Below, in pieces: positions 43,190 to 53,131 of a stretch of DNA of 64,000 nt. Positions within the stretch are counted from its first letter, which is position 1. The number at the start of each line of letters is the position of its first letter. Both the position numbers and the translations under genes were made by a program. A model generated the notes under the pieces. That model ran no database searches and was not told the DNA's origin. It saw only the letters and a list, made by a program, of their open reading frames with translations. Source of the stretch: Vibrio sp. SCSIO 43137 (GTDB taxonomy: Bacteria > Pseudomonadota > Gammaproteobacteria > Enterobacterales > Vibrionaceae); the NCBI RefSeq assembly GCF_028201475.1, contig NZ_CP116383.1, positions 682,001-746,000 of the forward strand, in the 5' to 3' direction.

Positions 43190-44770
43190 TCACTTAACTG
43201 ATTCCGTCTGATTTCTGCTATCAGGTTCAACGGAGCTTTCATCACCGGCTGGTTTATCAGAGTTTGAAACTTTAGCCGGTGGAGTCTCAGCTTGCTGGTC
43301 TTTCTGAAGCGGGCCGACAAACTCATCCAGAGGGATATCAATAACCTGTAACCCTTCAATATCAACCTCGTTTGCCAAAGCTTGCTGTTTTTCAATATGA
43401 CCAATAATGGATTGATAATAGCGACGGATATTCTCTACATACTTTCTGGCTTCATCACCACGGGCGTAGCCGTAACGGGTCTGGCTGTAGTATTTGCGTT
43501 TCTTCAGCAGCGGAAGACGATCTTTTACATCTCCCCATGAATCGGGATTGCCGTTCTGCCATTTGGTCAGGCGGCGGGCATCCATCATATGACCGTAACC
43601 CACGTTATAGGAAGCGAGAGCGAACCAGATTTTTTCATGTTCAGGAATGGAATCAGGAACCCTGTCCACAATCCCTCTCAGATAATCAACGCCGCCGCGG
43701 ATAGACTGCTCTGGATCGAGACGGTTTTTTACTCCGACGGATTTAGCGGTAGGCAGCGTCAGCATCATCATGCCGCGAACACCGGTAGGAGAAACCGCCC
43801 TCGGATTCCAGTGCGATTCCTGATATGAGAGAGCGGCAATCAAGCGCCAGTCAAACTCCTGAGAATAGGCTTTAAACAGTGGTTCCCATTTAGGTAATTT
43901 GCTGTCCAGTGCCCGGATAAAGGCACGGGTATCTACGTAATCGAAGCTTTCTACATGGCCGAAATACTTCTCCTCCAGTGTGGCAAGTTCTCCGGACTGT
44001 TTTATCTCGCCGAAAAACTCAATCAGAAGGGCATATAAACTCTCGTCATCGCCTTTGCGCATATACCATGAGATTGGCTGGTCTTCCGTCAGCTCATAAG
44101 CCACGGCGATATCCGGATAGAGTCTCTGTGTCAGTGAGAGTTCTACGGAGTCAGCCACAGTAAAATCGAGCTCTCCGGTAGAAACCTTCTTCAGTAGATC
44201 TTTTACGTCTGAATTGTGGTCAATTGAGAAGGTCAGATCCGGATGCTGCTGTTGCAGCTTTTCCAATGTCTGTACAAAGTGCGAGTCAGAAATAACCGCC
44301 AGAGTCGATTCACCTTTCTTCAGATGCTCCGCCAGTTTTTCATTGTTGCGGGGACGCCATTCGTTTTTTTTGTAGGCTACCTGCTGGCTGACATAGTAGT
44401 AGGCTGGAGCGGCACGGTACTTTCCGATGCGCTTGGCTGTCTGGCTCAGGCCGGCAGCAACAATGTCTATTTCATTGTTATCTAGTGCAGGAAACAGACC
44501 GGATAAACGGTAAGCCGGTTTGATCTCCAGTTTGACTCCCAGCTCATCTGCGAACCGTTTTGCTATTTCGTAATCCAGACCGGTCGGACCGTCGGGACCT
44601 ATATAGTAAGCCAGCTGGTTGTTCAGCGTACCGACACGCAGAACGCCGCGCTCACGAACTTTATCCAGCTCGCTTTTCGGATCAGAGTCGATCTGACAGC
44701 CGGATATCAGCAAAGCAAACAGCAACAGAAAGACGGCTTTTGCCGGGTTAACAATGGATGTTTTTAACAT
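43190..44770 (-). CDS. mltF: Membrane-bound lytic murein transglycosylase F
   Basis: A 526-residue outer-membrane lipoprotein. The signal peptide ends LLFALLISGC with the lipid Cys near residue 25. A periplasmic solute-binding-like (SBP_bac_3) domain occupies about 45-270 (RVGTLNNQLAYYIGPDGPTGLDYEIAKRFADEL). A C-terminal lytic transglycosylase (SLT) domain has catalytic Glu in LSYQESHWNPRAVSPTGVRGMMML. It cleaves peptidoglycan glycan strands to anhydromuropeptides. The Asp/Pro/Ser-rich tail after about 480 is poorly conserved. Starts at 44788 (TTG) and 44782 are also open; 44770 gives the most compact signal peptide. Divergent from purL. Confidence 0.93.
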   Translation of the reverse strand: MLKTSIVNPAKAVFLLLFALLISGCQIDSDPKSELDKVRERGVLRVGTLNNQLAYYIGPDGPTGLDYEIAKRFADELGVKLEIKPAYRLSGLFPALDNNEIDIVAAGLSQTAKRIGKYRAAPAYYYVSQQVAYKKNEWRPRNNEKLAEHLKKGESTLAVISDSHFVQTLEKLQQQHPDLTFSIDHNSDVKDLLKKVSTGELDFTVADSVELSLTQRLYPDIAVAYELTEDQPISWYMRKGDDESLYALLIEFFGEIKQSGELATLEEKYFGHVESFDYVDTRAFIRALDSKLPKWEPLFKAYSQEFDWRLIAALSYQESHWNPRAVSPTGVRGMMMLTLPTAKSVGVKNRLDPEQSIRGGVDYLRGIVDRVPDSIPEHEKIWFALASYNVGYGHMMDARRLTKWQNGNPDSWGDVKDRLPLLKKRKYYSQTRYGYARGDEARKYVENIRRYYQSIIGHIEKQQALANEVDIEGLQVIDIPLDEFVGPLQKDQQAETPPAKVSNSDKPAGDESSVEPDSRNQTESVK

Positions 44771-44898
44771 TAAATACAGCATGCTCAAAAATTGACTAGG
44801 CTCTTTATATCAAAGCTAGGGGAAGCGGCAAAGAATCATTCGGGAAAACAGTGATAATTTTCAATTTATCTGCGCAGACAAAGTTTTTTTAAAAAATG

Positions 44899-44914
44899 AC
44901 GCAAACGGTTGCTT
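44899..44914 (+). promoter_or_regulatory. PurR box upstream of purL
   Basis: ACGCAAACGGTTGCTT closely matches the PurR operator consensus (ACGCAAACGTTTTCNT) and lies 135 bp before purL, predicting repression by PurR with hypoxanthine/guanine. Confidence 0.85.
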
Positions 44915-45048
44915 TTTGTGTTACGTCACAAAAAAAATTCCTCTATAATACCGCCGAACCTGAGGTGAAATTGGTGTGAGTTTAGCAAGGAATGCTGATA
45001 ACTCTCTGAATTTATACCAATATTACCTAACCAAAGAGACTTAAGTAC

Positions 45049-48000
45049 ATGAGAATTTTGCGTGGTTCACCTGCTCTTTCGCAGTTTCGTGTCAGAAAAC
45101 TGATTGAACTTTGTCACGAACAAGATTTACCAGTAACAGATATCTACGCCGAGTTTGTCCATTTTGCCGATCTGAGTGAAGATCTGACGGCGGAAAATCT
45201 GCAGAAGCTGGAAAAACTGCTTACCTACGGCCCGACAATTCAGGTGCATGAACCTGAAGGTTCTCTTTTGTTAGTCACTCCCCGTCCGGGAACCATCTCT
45301 CCATGGTCATCGAAGTCGACGGATATCGCCCATAATTGTGGTTTGTCGCAGATTAAGCGTTTAGAACGTGGTACGGCCTATTACATTAGTAGCTCCTCAG
45401 AGCTTACTGATGAGCAACAGCGAGTACTGAGAGGGCTGGTTCATGATCGCATGATGGAAACCGTTTTCACTTCATTTGATATGGCTGAACAGCTGTTTAC
45501 TGTTGCAGAACCTGCGCCGGTGACTGAAGTTGATGTTCTCTCCGGAGGTCGTGCTGCACTAGAGCAGGCTAACATTAGCTTAGGTCTTGCTCTGGCGGAA
45601 GATGAGATAGATTATCTGCTGGAAAGCTTCTCCGGCCTGCAGCGTAAGCCGAATGATATTGAGCTTATGATGTTTGCACAGGCGAACTCTGAGCACTGCC
45701 GGCATAAAATTTTTAATGCCGACTGGACTATTGATGGTGTAAAGCAGGATAAATCCCTGTTTAAGATGATTAAGAACACCTTTGAGACCACGCCGGATAA
45801 TGTTCTGTCTGCTTATAAAGATAACGCCGCCGTTATGACCGGCTCAAGTGTCGGGCGCTTCTTTCCTGATCCGGAGTCTAGCCAATATAACTACCATCAG
45901 GAGAAAGCGCATATCCTGATGAAGGTGGAGACACATAACCATCCGACTGCTATTTCACCTTGGCCGGGTGCATCAACGGGCTCCGGCGGTGAGATTCGTG
46001 ATGAAGGCGCTACCGGTATCGGCGGAAAGCCAAAGGCCGGCCTGGTGGGCTTCTCAGTATCTAACCTTAAAATCCCGGGCTTTGAACAGCCGTGGGAGAG
46101 CGATTTTGGTAAACCGGATCGCATTGTCAGTGCGCTGGATATTATGCTGGAAGGCCCCCTTGGCGGCGCTGCCTTTAATAATGAATTTGGCCGTCCTAAT
46201 CTGCTTGGTTATTTCCGTACTTATGAAGAGAAGGTTAACTCTCATAATGGCGAAGAGGTGCGTGGTTATCACAAGCCCATTATGATCGCCGGTGGTATGG
46301 GCAATATCCGAGAAGAACATGTACAGAAAAGAGAGATCCCTGTTGGTGCCAGCCTGATTGTATTAGGTGGCCCTGCTATGAATATCGGCCTTGGTGGCGG
46401 AGCTGCCTCTTCAATGGCGTCCGGTCAGTCGGCTGAAGATTTGGATTTTGCTTCGGTTCAGCGGGAAAACCCGGAAATGGAGCGACGTTGTCAGGAAGTT
46501 ATTGACCGCTGTTGGCAGATGGGTGAAGACAACCCAATCGCCTTTATTCACGATGTAGGTGCCGGTGGTATTTCGAATGCACTGCCTGAGCTGGTGGATG
46601 ATGGTGAGCGTGGCGGCCGTTTCCAGCTGCGTGATGTTCCTAATGATGAGCCGGGTATGAGCCCGCTTGAGATCTGGTGTAACGAATCTCAGGAACGTTA
46701 CGTACTGGCTGTTGCTCCTGAAGATATGGCGGTATTTGAAGCTATCTGTAAGCGCGAAAGAACGCCTTTTGCTGTGGTTGGTGTTGCTACGGAAGAGCGC
46801 CATCTGACGCTGGAAGATTCACACTTCTCAAATACTCCAATTGATATGCCAATGGATATTCTGCTGGGTAAAACTCCTAAGATGCATCGTACGGCAGAAA
46901 CCCTGAAAGCGGATAACCCTGCATTTGAACTTGCCGGTATTGATGTTAATGAGGCGATAGACAGGGTTCTGCGCCTTCCTGCGGTAGCGGAGAAAACCTT
47001 CCTGATCACTATCGGCGACCGTACCGTGACCGGTCTGGTTGCAAGGGACCAAATGGTAGGCCCATGGCAGGTACCTGTGGCTAACTGCGCCGTTACGGCT
47101 GCCAGTTATGACAGCTATCATGGTGAAGCCATGTCAATGGGGGAGCGCACTCCCGTTGCACTACTGGATTATGCCGCCTCTGCTAGGTTGGCGGTGGGGG
47201 AGTCCATCACCAATATTGCCGCGACAGATATTGGCGACCTGAAACATATTAAATTGTCCGCTAACTGGATGTCTCCGGCTGGCCACCCCGGTGAAGATGC
47301 CGGCTTGTATCAGGCGGTGAAAGCAGTAGGTGAGGAACTTTGTCCTGCCCTTGGCCTGACCATTCCTGTCGGTAAAGACTCAATGTCCATGAAGACCAAG
47401 TGGCAACAAGACGGGGAAGAGAAAGAAGTTACATCCCCTCTAAGCCTGGTTATTACTGCTTTTGCCAGAGTTGAAGATGTACGTAAGACCATTACACCTC
47501 AGCTGCGCACCGATGCAGGAAAGAGTAGGTTGGTGCTTATCGATCTGGGACAAGGCAAAAACCGTATGGGCGCGACAGCCCTTGCACAGGTATATAAGCA
47601 ACTTGGTGATAAGCCGGCAGATGTGGACAGTGCTGAGCAGTTGAAAGGCTTCTTTAATGCTATTCAGAGTCTGGTTAAGCAGGATAAGGTACTGGCTTAT
47701 CATGATAAGGGTGATGGAGGCCTGCTGGTAACGCTGGCAGAGATGGCCTTTGCCGGACATTGTGGCGTAAGTGCTGATATCAGTTCACTGGGTGAGCCGG
47801 TTGCGGCACTGTTTAATGAAGAGCTGGGTGCTGTAATTCAGGTGGAGAGCCATGCTCTGGGTGATGTGCTTGCCACACTGGCCTCATTCGGCCTTGCTGA
47901 AAACAGCCATGTTATTGGTGAAGTGACCGATTCTGATAGCTTTAGCATTGTTCACGGTTCATCAGCACTGCTGGAGCGTTCAAGAAGCGAGCTGCGTACT

Positions 48001-48939
48001 ATCTGGGCTGAAACTACTCATAAAATGCAGGCCCTCAGGGATAATCCTGACTGTGCCGATCAGGAATTCGCTGCCAAGGCTGACAATAGCGATCCCGGCC
48101 TGAATACTGTGTTGAGTTTCGATGTTCATCAGGATATTGCCGCGCCTTACATTATGAAAGGTGCGCAGCCGAAAATGGCGATTTTGCGCGAGCAGGGGGT
48201 TAACTCCCATGTTGAAATGGCTGCTGCATTTGACCGTGCCGGTTTTGATGCAACGGACGTTCATATGAGTGATATTCTCAGCGGACGGGTAAACCTTGAT
48301 AACTTCAATGGACTGGCGGCTTGTGGCGGTTTCTCCTATGGTGACGTGCTAGGTGCCGGCGAAGGCTGGGCGAAGTCAATTCTGTTTAACAATCTTGCCA
48401 GAGACCAGTTCGAGAGCTTCTTCAGACGCGAAGATACTTTCTCCCTTGGTGTTTGTAATGGTTGTCAGATGCTTTCTAACCTGAAGGAGCTGATCCCGGG
48501 TGCTGACCTCTGGCCACGCTTTGTCCGCAACGAATCAGAACGCTTTGAAGCGCGCTTCAGTCTGGTAGAGATTCAGCCGTCGGAGTCCCTCTTCTTCAGT
48601 GGTATGGCAGGTTCAAGAATGCCAATTGCGGTGTCTCACGGTGAGGGCAGGGTGGAAGTCCGTAGTCAGGCTCATCTGGCTGAGATAGAGCAGTCAGGTA
48701 CTGTTGCGGTCAGGTATGTTGATAATAACGGCAACCCGACTCAGCAGTATCCGAATAACCCGAACGGTTCACCGAACGCCATTACCGGATTAACTACGGC
48801 GGATGGTCGTGTAACCATTATGATGCCGCACCCTGAGCGGGTGTTCCGTACCGTAGCTAACTCTTGGGCTCCGGATTCATGGGGCGAAGATAGCCCGTGG
48901 ATGCGTATGTTCCGCAATGCCAGAGTGAATATAGGTTAA
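45049..48939 (+). CDS. purL: Phosphoribosylformylglycinamidine synthase (FGAM synthase)
   Basis: A 1296-residue single-chain enzyme of purine synthesis, converting FGAR plus glutamine and ATP to FGAM. An N-terminal PurS-like domain (1-150) is followed by two AIRS-like ATP domains with SEHCRHKIF and [18 protein letters not shown]. The C-terminal glutamine amidotransferase has VCNGCQM (catalytic Cys) and MPHPERV (His, Glu). Length matches the large gammaproteobacterial form. A PurR box lies upstream. The gene is divergent from mltF. Confidence 0.98.
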   Translation: MRILRGSPALSQFRVRKLIELCHEQDLPVTDIYAEFVHFADLSEDLTAENLQKLEKLLTYGPTIQVHEPEGSLLLVTPRPGTISPWSSKSTDIAHNCGLSQIKRLERGTAYYISSSSELTDEQQRVLRGLVHDRMMETVFTSFDMAEQLFTVAEPAPVTEVDVLSGGRAALEQANISLGLALAEDEIDYLLESFSGLQRKPNDIELMMFAQANSEHCRHKIFNADWTIDGVKQDKSLFKMIKNTFETTPDNVLSAYKDNAAVMTGSSVGRFFPDPESSQYNYHQEKAHILMKVETHNHPTAISPWPGASTGSGGEIRDEGATGIGGKPKAGLVGFSVSNLKIPGFEQPWESDFGKPDRIVSALDIMLEGPLGGAAFNNEFGRPNLLGYFRTYEEKVNSHNGEEVRGYHKPIMIAGGMGNIREEHVQKREIPVGASLIVLGGPAMNIGLGGGAASSMASGQSAEDLDFASVQRENPEMERRCQEVIDRCWQMGEDNPIAFIHDVGAGGISNALPELVDDGERGGRFQLRDVPNDEPGMSPLEIWCNESQERYVLAVAPEDMAVFEAICKRERTPFAVVGVATEERHLTLEDSHFSNTPIDMPMDILLGKTPKMHRTAETLKADNPAFELAGIDVNEAIDRVLRLPAVAEKTFLITIGDRTVTGLVARDQMVGPWQVPVANCAVTAASYDSYHGEAMSMGERTPVALLDYAASARLAVGESITNIAATDIGDLKHIKLSANWMSPAGHPGEDAGLYQAVKAVGEELCPALGLTIPVGKDSMSMKTKWQQDGEEKEVTSPLSLVITAFARVEDVRKTITPQLRTDAGKSRLVLIDLGQGKNRMGATALAQVYKQLGDKPADVDSAEQLKGFFNAIQSLVKQDKVLAYHDKGDGGLLVTLAEMAFAGHCGVSADISSLGEPVAALFNEELGAVIQVESHALGDVLATLASFGLAENSHVIGEVTDSDSFSIVHGSSALLERSRSELRTIWAETTHKMQALRDNPDCADQEFAAKADNSDPGLNTVLSFDVHQDIAAPYIMKGAQPKMAILREQGVNSHVEMAAAFDRAGFDATDVHMSDILSGRVNLDNFNGLAACGGFSYGDVLGAGEGWAKSILFNNLARDQFESFFRREDTFSLGVCNGCQMLSNLKELIPGADLWPRFVRNESERFEARFSLVEIQPSESLFFSGMAGSRMPIAVSHGEGRVEVRSQAHLAEIEQSGTVAVRYVDNNGNPTQQYPNNPNGSPNAITGLTTADGRVTIMMPHPERVFRTVANSWAPDSWGEDSPWMRMFRNARVNIG

Positions 48940-48994
48940 ATAGCTGCTGGTAGATTCGGCTTGAACATGCCTAATCTCCTGAGTGGGGCTCCGC

Positions 48995-49012
48995 CGCGCC
49001 AAGCTTGGCGCG
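48995..49012. repeat. 18-bp perfect palindrome after purL
   Basis: CGCGCCAAGCTTGGCGCG is its own reverse complement. It lies 55 bp after the purL stop, GC-rich in an AT-rich gap, and has no T-run. It could be an RNA stability hairpin or a protein-binding site. Confidence 0.75.
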
Positions 49013-49088
49013 TAGGGTTTGCTTATCGATATCAGCTTAATGACATATGCTGCAGAACAATTAGAAATATTGTTCTGGTCAAAACAAA

Positions 49089-49118
49089 AAGGGGTTATAC
49101 GTTAGCGTATAACCCCTT
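49089..49118. terminator. Bidirectional terminator between purL and pepD
   Basis: AAGGGGTTATAC (49089-49100) pairs with GTATAACCCCTT (49107-49118) over a 6-nt loop, with A-rich and T-rich flanks, serving convergent genes. Confidence 0.92.
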
Positions 49119-49136
49119 AATTATTCTGATTAGCGA

Positions 49137-50606
49137 TTATTTCTTAGGAATATTTTCCAGAATAGCCACCATCTGCTCCCAGAACAGGGCAACGGTATCG
49201 ATCTTCACTTTCTCATCTGGTGAATGAGGGAATTTAATCGTCGGACCGAAAGAGATCATATCCATATTCGGGTATGGTTCTTTAAACAGGCCACACTCAA
49301 GGCCGGCGTGGATGACCATGATATTTGGCTTGTTGCCGTAGATACCTTCATAAACATCACGGAATATGTGCATGATTTCTGAGTCTGCATCCGGTTTCCA
49401 GCCCGGATATGCGCCGTCAAACTCTACCTTGGCTTTCGCAAGCTGGGCAATTGAGCTAAGCATACCTTCAACCTGACTGCGGCCGGAGTCGATCAGTGAA
49501 CGGATAAGGCAGTGAACAATTACCTTGCTCTTCTTAGTGGTGATCACACCAACATTCAGAGAGGTTTCTACCACACCCTGAATATCATCGCTCATGCGGA
49601 TAACACCGTTCGGGCAGGCATTTAATCCGGCAATAAAGCGATCCTGAGACTCCTGACTAAACATTTGTGCATCGGTTTCAACCACTTCGTAAAGAGGCAG
49701 GATGCCTGTTTCTACTTTACCGATTTCGTGTTTAAGAATATTAATAAACTTGGTAAATAGCTCGTTAAGCATACCTTCATTTACCATTGGAACTGCAACG
49801 GTAACAAAGGCTTCACGCGGAATTGCGTTACGCAGGCTGCCGCCACGGAAATCAATAACTCTAAGTTCCAGCTCTTCCGCGTGTCCGGCAAGGAAACGAC
49901 CAAGTAGTTTGTTAGCATTACCACGACCGGTATGAATATCACAGCCAGAGTGACCACCTTTAAGGCCTTTTAGTGACAGTTCACGGGTAACATAGCCGGC
50001 AGGAATCTTCTCGCGTTTTACATCGAAAGTGATAGTACCGTCGATACCACCGGCACAGCCCATATAGACTTCGCCTTCCTGCTCAGAGTCAGTGTTCAGC
50101 AGGATATCTCCTTCAAGCCAGCCCTCTTCCAGACCGAATGCGCCAGTCATTCCCGCTTCTTCATCTATAGTCAGCAGTACTTCCAGTGGGCCGTGTTTGA
50201 TTTCATCTGATGCCAGAACCGCAAGGCATGAAGCCATACCCATACCATTGTCAGCACCAAGGGTAGTGCCTTTTGCGGTAACCCATTCGCCATCGATATA
50301 AGGCTGGATAGCGTCGGTTTCAAAGTCGTGTTTGGTATCTTCGTTTTTCTGAGGAACCATATCTATGTGCGCCTGAAGCACAACACCTTTACGGTTTTCC
50401 ATACCTTCCGTTGCCGGTTTTTTAATAAAGACATTCCCGGTTGCATCTCTTTTTACATCCAACCCTTGCTCTTTGGCCCAGCCGACAATGTACTGAGCTA
50501 ATGCTTCTTCATGTTTGGAAGGGTGAGGAATAGAGCAGATTTTATCGAAAAACTGCCAAACAGGCTCTGGAGAAAGCGTGCTTATTTCCGAATGATAATT
50601 AGACAC
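49137..50606 (-). CDS. pepD: Cytosol non-specific dipeptidase (aminoacyl-histidine dipeptidase)
   Basis: A 489-residue M20C metallopeptidase. Metal ligands and catalytic residues appear in QAHIDMVPQ (about 80-88), LGADNGMGMA (Asp, about 117) and IDEEAGMTGA (Glu pair, about 147-150). GGHSGCDIHTGRGNA marks the lid/dimerisation region, and HAGLECGLF near the C-terminus carries the last metal ligand. It hydrolyses dipeptides including carnosine-like Xaa-His. Length is standard. ATG at 50606 follows AAGGAGCTACC. A 364-bp gap with a CRP-like site upstream leads to the tandem mini-genes on the other strand. Confidence 0.97.
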   Translation of the reverse strand: MSNYHSEISTLSPEPVWQFFDKICSIPHPSKHEEALAQYIVGWAKEQGLDVKRDATGNVFIKKPATEGMENRKGVVLQAHIDMVPQKNEDTKHDFETDAIQPYIDGEWVTAKGTTLGADNGMGMASCLAVLASDEIKHGPLEVLLTIDEEAGMTGAFGLEEGWLEGDILLNTDSEQEGEVYMGCAGGIDGTITFDVKREKIPAGYVTRELSLKGLKGGHSGCDIHTGRGNANKLLGRFLAGHAEELELRVIDFRGGSLRNAIPREAFVTVAVPMVNEGMLNELFTKFINILKHEIGKVETGILPLYEVVETDAQMFSQESQDRFIAGLNACPNGVIRMSDDIQGVVETSLNVGVITTKKSKVIVHCLIRSLIDSGRSQVEGMLSSIAQLAKAKVEFDGAYPGWKPDADSEIMHIFRDVYEGIYGNKPNIMVIHAGLECGLFKEPYPNMDMISFGPTIKFPHSPDEKVKIDTVALFWEQMVAILENIPKK

Positions 50607-50812
50607 AGGGTAGCTCCTTATTAAAGGCGGAAAGCCTCTATTTATATATAGGTCATATTTTAAGAATGCAGCATCATATCACTGCCAATCTGATGACTGA
50701 AGAGGGTAAGGGCAAAGAGTTGATATGGGTAGTAATGAGAACTTTACATGGGGAATATTTCCGTAATTTACCTACGTATCAATAGTGATCGAGGTCAATT
50801 TAAATAAAAAAT

Positions 50813-50862
50813 TGTGATTTGTATCACTTTTATCTTGTAATAAAATTTCATGGTGTTATAGT
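50813..50862 (+). promoter_or_regulatory. CRP-like site and sigma-70 type promoter before mini-gene 1
   Basis: TGTGA-N6-TCACT (50813-50828) fits the CRP half-site pattern TGTGA-N6-TCACA with one mismatch. It is followed by CTTGTA (50834-50839) and TATAGT (50857-50862) with a 17-bp spacer. Transcription would start near 50869, just before the structured leader. The rest of the pepD-to-mini-gene gap (50607-50812) shows no gene. Confidence 0.65.
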
Positions 50863-50883
50863 AGCACCATCTTCTGAGATGAA

Positions 50884-50970
50884 GAGCAAATGCTCAAGGA
50901 AAGAGCCCGCTAATCGCCTCCAGGGAACCGAGAGTCAAACATGATTTAATTGATTGAAAAGGTGATAAAT
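50884..50970 (+). other. Conserved structured leader of mini-gene 1
   Basis: It begins with the hairpin GAGC-AAAT-GCTC (50884-50895). A conserved core, AATCGCCTCCAGGGAAC followed by C/T-GAGAGTCAA, follows at about 50912-50938. TTGATTGAAAAGGTGATAAAT then precedes the ATG. The same elements precede mini-gene 2. AGTCAA can pair with TTGATT just ahead of the AAAAGGTG ribosome-binding site, which could control translation. Confidence 0.7.
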
Positions 50971-51057
50971 ATGAAAGGTTTAGTTTCTGCACTGTTTTGG
51001 GTTGAGCCATCAGTATACACAGAGAATTTTCAGTACCCATCAAGCTTTGGTTACTAA
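50971..51057 (+). CDS. Mini-gene 1: 28-residue aromatic peptide, unknown
   Basis: ATG 50971 to TAA 51055-51057, preceded by AAAAGGTGATAAAT. The peptide begins MKGLVSALFWVEPSVY and ends FQYPSSFGY; seven of 28 residues are Phe, Trp or Tyr, with no membrane-length hydrophobic run. A second copy at 51220 is 24/28 identical, with four of the eight changed codons silent and the replacements conservative. That pattern argues for selection on the peptide. It could be a leader peptide, a regulatory small protein or part of a dual-function RNA. I know no family for it. Confidence 0.7.
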   Translation: MKGLVSALFWVEPSVYTENFQYPSSFGY

Positions 51058-51064
51058 TTGAAAT

Positions 51065-51110
51065 AAGCACCGGTTGTGCTTAATTCACACTTTTACAGAT
51101 GATTCTGTAA
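51065..51110 (+). other. Two short dyads between the mini-genes
   Basis: AAGCAC-CGGTT-GTGCTT (51065-51081) follows mini-gene 1. TTACAGA-TGAT-TCTGTAA (51093-51110) lies ahead of the second leader. Neither has a T-run. They may be an RNA-protecting hairpin and an operator or second promoter element respectively. Confidence 0.5.
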
Positions 51111-51128
51111 CAAAATTACGAAAAATAG

Positions 51129-51219
51129 AGTTCAAATGAACTTAAGCTCAGGGAAAAGAGCGGCGAATCGCCTCCAGGGAACTGAGAGTCAACAACAAAT
51201 TGATTAAAAGGTGATAAAT
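51129..51219 (+). other. Conserved structured leader of mini-gene 2
   Basis: The first hairpin is AGTTC-AAAT-GAACT (51129-51142): same AAAT loop as leader 1 but a different stem, with both strands changed to keep pairing. GGCG-AAT-CGCC can form in the core before TCCAGGGAACTGAGAGTCAA. TTGATTAAAAGGTGATAAAT precedes the ATG. Confidence 0.7.
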
Positions 51220-51306
51220 ATGAAAGGTTTAGTTTCTACACTGTTTTGGGTTGAACCATCAATCTACACACAGAATTTCCAGTATCCAACAAGCTTTGGC
51301 TACTAA
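51220..51306 (+). CDS. Mini-gene 2: 28-residue paralogue of mini-gene 1
   Basis: ATG 51220 to TAA 51304-51306 with the same ribosome-binding region as copy 1. The product begins MKGLVSTLFWVEPSIY and ends FQYPTSFGY. Compared with copy 1 it has Ala to Thr, Val to Ile, Glu to Gln and Ser to Thr changes, while Phe, Trp, Tyr, Pro and Gly positions are all kept. A perfect Rho-independent terminator follows at 51398, so the pair forms its own transcription unit, separate from the purine permease promoter downstream. Confidence 0.7.
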   Translation: MKGLVSTLFWVEPSIYTQNFQYPTSFGY

Positions 51307-51397
51307 CAGAATTCACAATTATTTGTGATTTGAACGTTAAGTTCACCCCCCAATTATTTCGAATTTATACCAGTTATACTGGGTCAGAGTTATTCGC

Positions 51398-51426
51398 ACG
51401 CTACCTGCTTTAGGTAGCGTTTTTTT
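51398..51426 (+). terminator. Terminator of the mini-gene pair
   Basis: ACGCTACCT (51398-51406) pairs perfectly with AGGTAGCGT (51412-51420) over GCTTT, followed by six T. From here to 51724 I see no supportable gene. Confidence 0.94.
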
Positions 51427-51724
51427 ATCCTTTAATGTAATCCATTACATTAATTGCCTTTATATGCTGTTCGTTTCATTCTTTTCTAAGAGCTGCTTAA
51501 ATAGGCTTAATACTTTCGCAATATCTGAGTTTTTTCCTTATATAAATATTGATTTGGCGCAAAAAAACATCAGTCAGATGGAATGGTGTTTTTCTATTAT
51601 TAATCAATGTAATTCAAATGGTTATTTTCTGATCATGTTGCGAAAACGCTACGTGATAACTGCTTTTTATATGTTTTTAGCCATTAACCGCTAATTCGGG
51701 CTGGAAATTGAAAATTGATAACTC

Positions 51725-51760
51725 TATAATTCGTGCCAATCGTTTACGCAAACGTTTACT
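51725..51760 (+). promoter_or_regulatory. Promoter and PurR box of the purine permease
   Basis: TATAAT at 51725-51730 has TGGAAA 17 bp upstream as a weak -35. ACGCAAACGTTTACT (51746-51760) matches the PurR operator nearly perfectly and would overlap the transcript start, 35 bp before the ATG. Confidence 0.88.
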
Positions 51761-51794
51761 ATTTTGTTGTTTTATAGTTTTAGGGAACTTTATT

Positions 51795-53084
51795 ATGCTG
51801 GAAAAGCTATTTAAGCTCAGTGAAAACGGAACTAATGTCCGCACTGAAGTGATCGCAGGGATGACCACTTTTCTTACTATGGCTTATATCATCTTCGTTA
51901 ACCCGGCCATTCTGTCAGAAACAGGCATGGATCGCGGGGCTGTGTTTGTTGCCACCTGCCTTGCCGCAGCGGTTGGTTGTTTTATCATGGGGCTTATCGC
52001 CAATTATCCGATTGCGCAGGCTCCGGGTATGGGACTGAATGCCTTTTTTACCTATTCAGTAGTGTTTGGTATGGGTTATACATGGCAGGTTGCTCTTGGC
52101 GCAGTATTCTTTTCCGGTATTCTGTTTATTCTTTTAAGTGTGTTCAAGATTCGAGAGTGGATTATTAATTCTATTCCAATGTCTCTGAGAACGGGCATCT
52201 CTGCCGGTATCGGTCTGTTCCTTGCCTTCATTGCTCTACAAGGCGCCGGTATTGTTGGTGATAATCCGGCAACCCTTGTTTCCCTTGGTTCGGTAACTTC
52301 CCTGAAAGGTGTGTTGGCTGCCGTTGGTTTCTTCCTTACTATTGCCTTAGTGCACCGTGGATTTAAAGCAGCGGTAATGATCGCTATCCTTGCAGTAACG
52401 GCTCTGGGCGTTCTGTTCGGAGATGTTCAGTTCACCGGTATTGTTTCTGCTCCGCCTAGTATTGCTCCTACCTTTATGCAGCTGGATTTATCGGCAGTAT
52501 TTGAAGTAGGTATGATTTCTGTTGTGTTTGCTTTCCTGTTTGTTGACTTGTTTGATACTGCCGGAACTCTGGTAGGGGTAGCGACTAAAGCAAACCTGAT
52601 CAAAGAAGACGGAAAAATTCCTCGTCTTAACCGCGCACTTCTTGCTGATTCGACGGCAACCTCAGTTGGTGCTTTGCTTGGTACTTCTAACACAACCTCT
52701 TATATTGAGAGTGTTTCTGGTGTCGCTTCCGGTGGCAGAACCGGATTAACTGCAGTTGTGGTTGGCATTTTATTCTTACTTGCATTATTCTTCTCGCCAT
52801 TAGCAGGTATGATCCCAGCATATGCGACATCGGGTGCGTTATTTTATGTAGCGATTCTTATGATGTCGGGCTTAGTAGCAATCGATTGGCGTGACCTTAC
52901 GGAAGCGGCTCCGGTTGTTGTTATTTGTCTATTAATGCCATTAACTTATTCTATCGCAGACGGTATTGCCCTTGGCTTTATCGCGTATGCGGCTATTAAG
53001 GCATTTAGCGGCAAAGGTCGTGAAGTTTCGGCCAGTGTCTGGGTTCTTGCTGCCATTTTTGCACTAAAATTTGCATTAGCTTAA
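51795..53084 (+). CDS. NCS2/AzgA-type purine (adenine/guanine/hypoxanthine) permease
   Basis: A 429-residue inner-membrane permease with about 12-14 helices. It opens [40 protein letters not shown], the signature of the AzgA-like branch of nucleobase:cation symporters. The motifs [31 protein letters not shown] and [26 protein letters not shown] match the substrate-binding half-helices. The start at 51795 is chosen for family match; an upstream open frame runs through the PurR box. It is likely co-transcribed with gpt, 47 bp downstream, so purine bases are imported and directly salvaged, under PurR. Confidence 0.94.
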   Translation: MLEKLFKLSENGTNVRTEVIAGMTTFLTMAYIIFVNPAILSETGMDRGAVFVATCLAAAVGCFIMGLIANYPIAQAPGMGLNAFFTYSVVFGMGYTWQVALGAVFFSGILFILLSVFKIREWIINSIPMSLRTGISAGIGLFLAFIALQGAGIVGDNPATLVSLGSVTSLKGVLAAVGFFLTIALVHRGFKAAVMIAILAVTALGVLFGDVQFTGIVSAPPSIAPTFMQLDLSAVFEVGMISVVFAFLFVDLFDTAGTLVGVATKANLIKEDGKIPRLNRALLADSTATSVGALLGTSNTTSYIESVSGVASGGRTGLTAVVVGILFLLALFFSPLAGMIPAYATSGALFYVAILMMSGLVAIDWRDLTEAAPVVVICLLMPLTYSIADGIALGFIAYAAIKAFSGKGREVSASVWVLAAIFALKFALA

Positions 53085-53131
53085 CGGCTAATGCTTTTGC
53101 GATTTATCGAGCCAGAACGGGTATTATAATT

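Noticed and set aside
46411..46803. Antisense frames within purL
   Set aside because: They lie wholly inside a confident gene with no ribosome-binding sites or family features.
51464..51694. 76-codon plus-strand frame between the mini-genes and the purine permease
   Set aside because: No ribosome-binding site, low-complexity Phe/Ser/Ile-rich product, and it lies in the permease promoter region.
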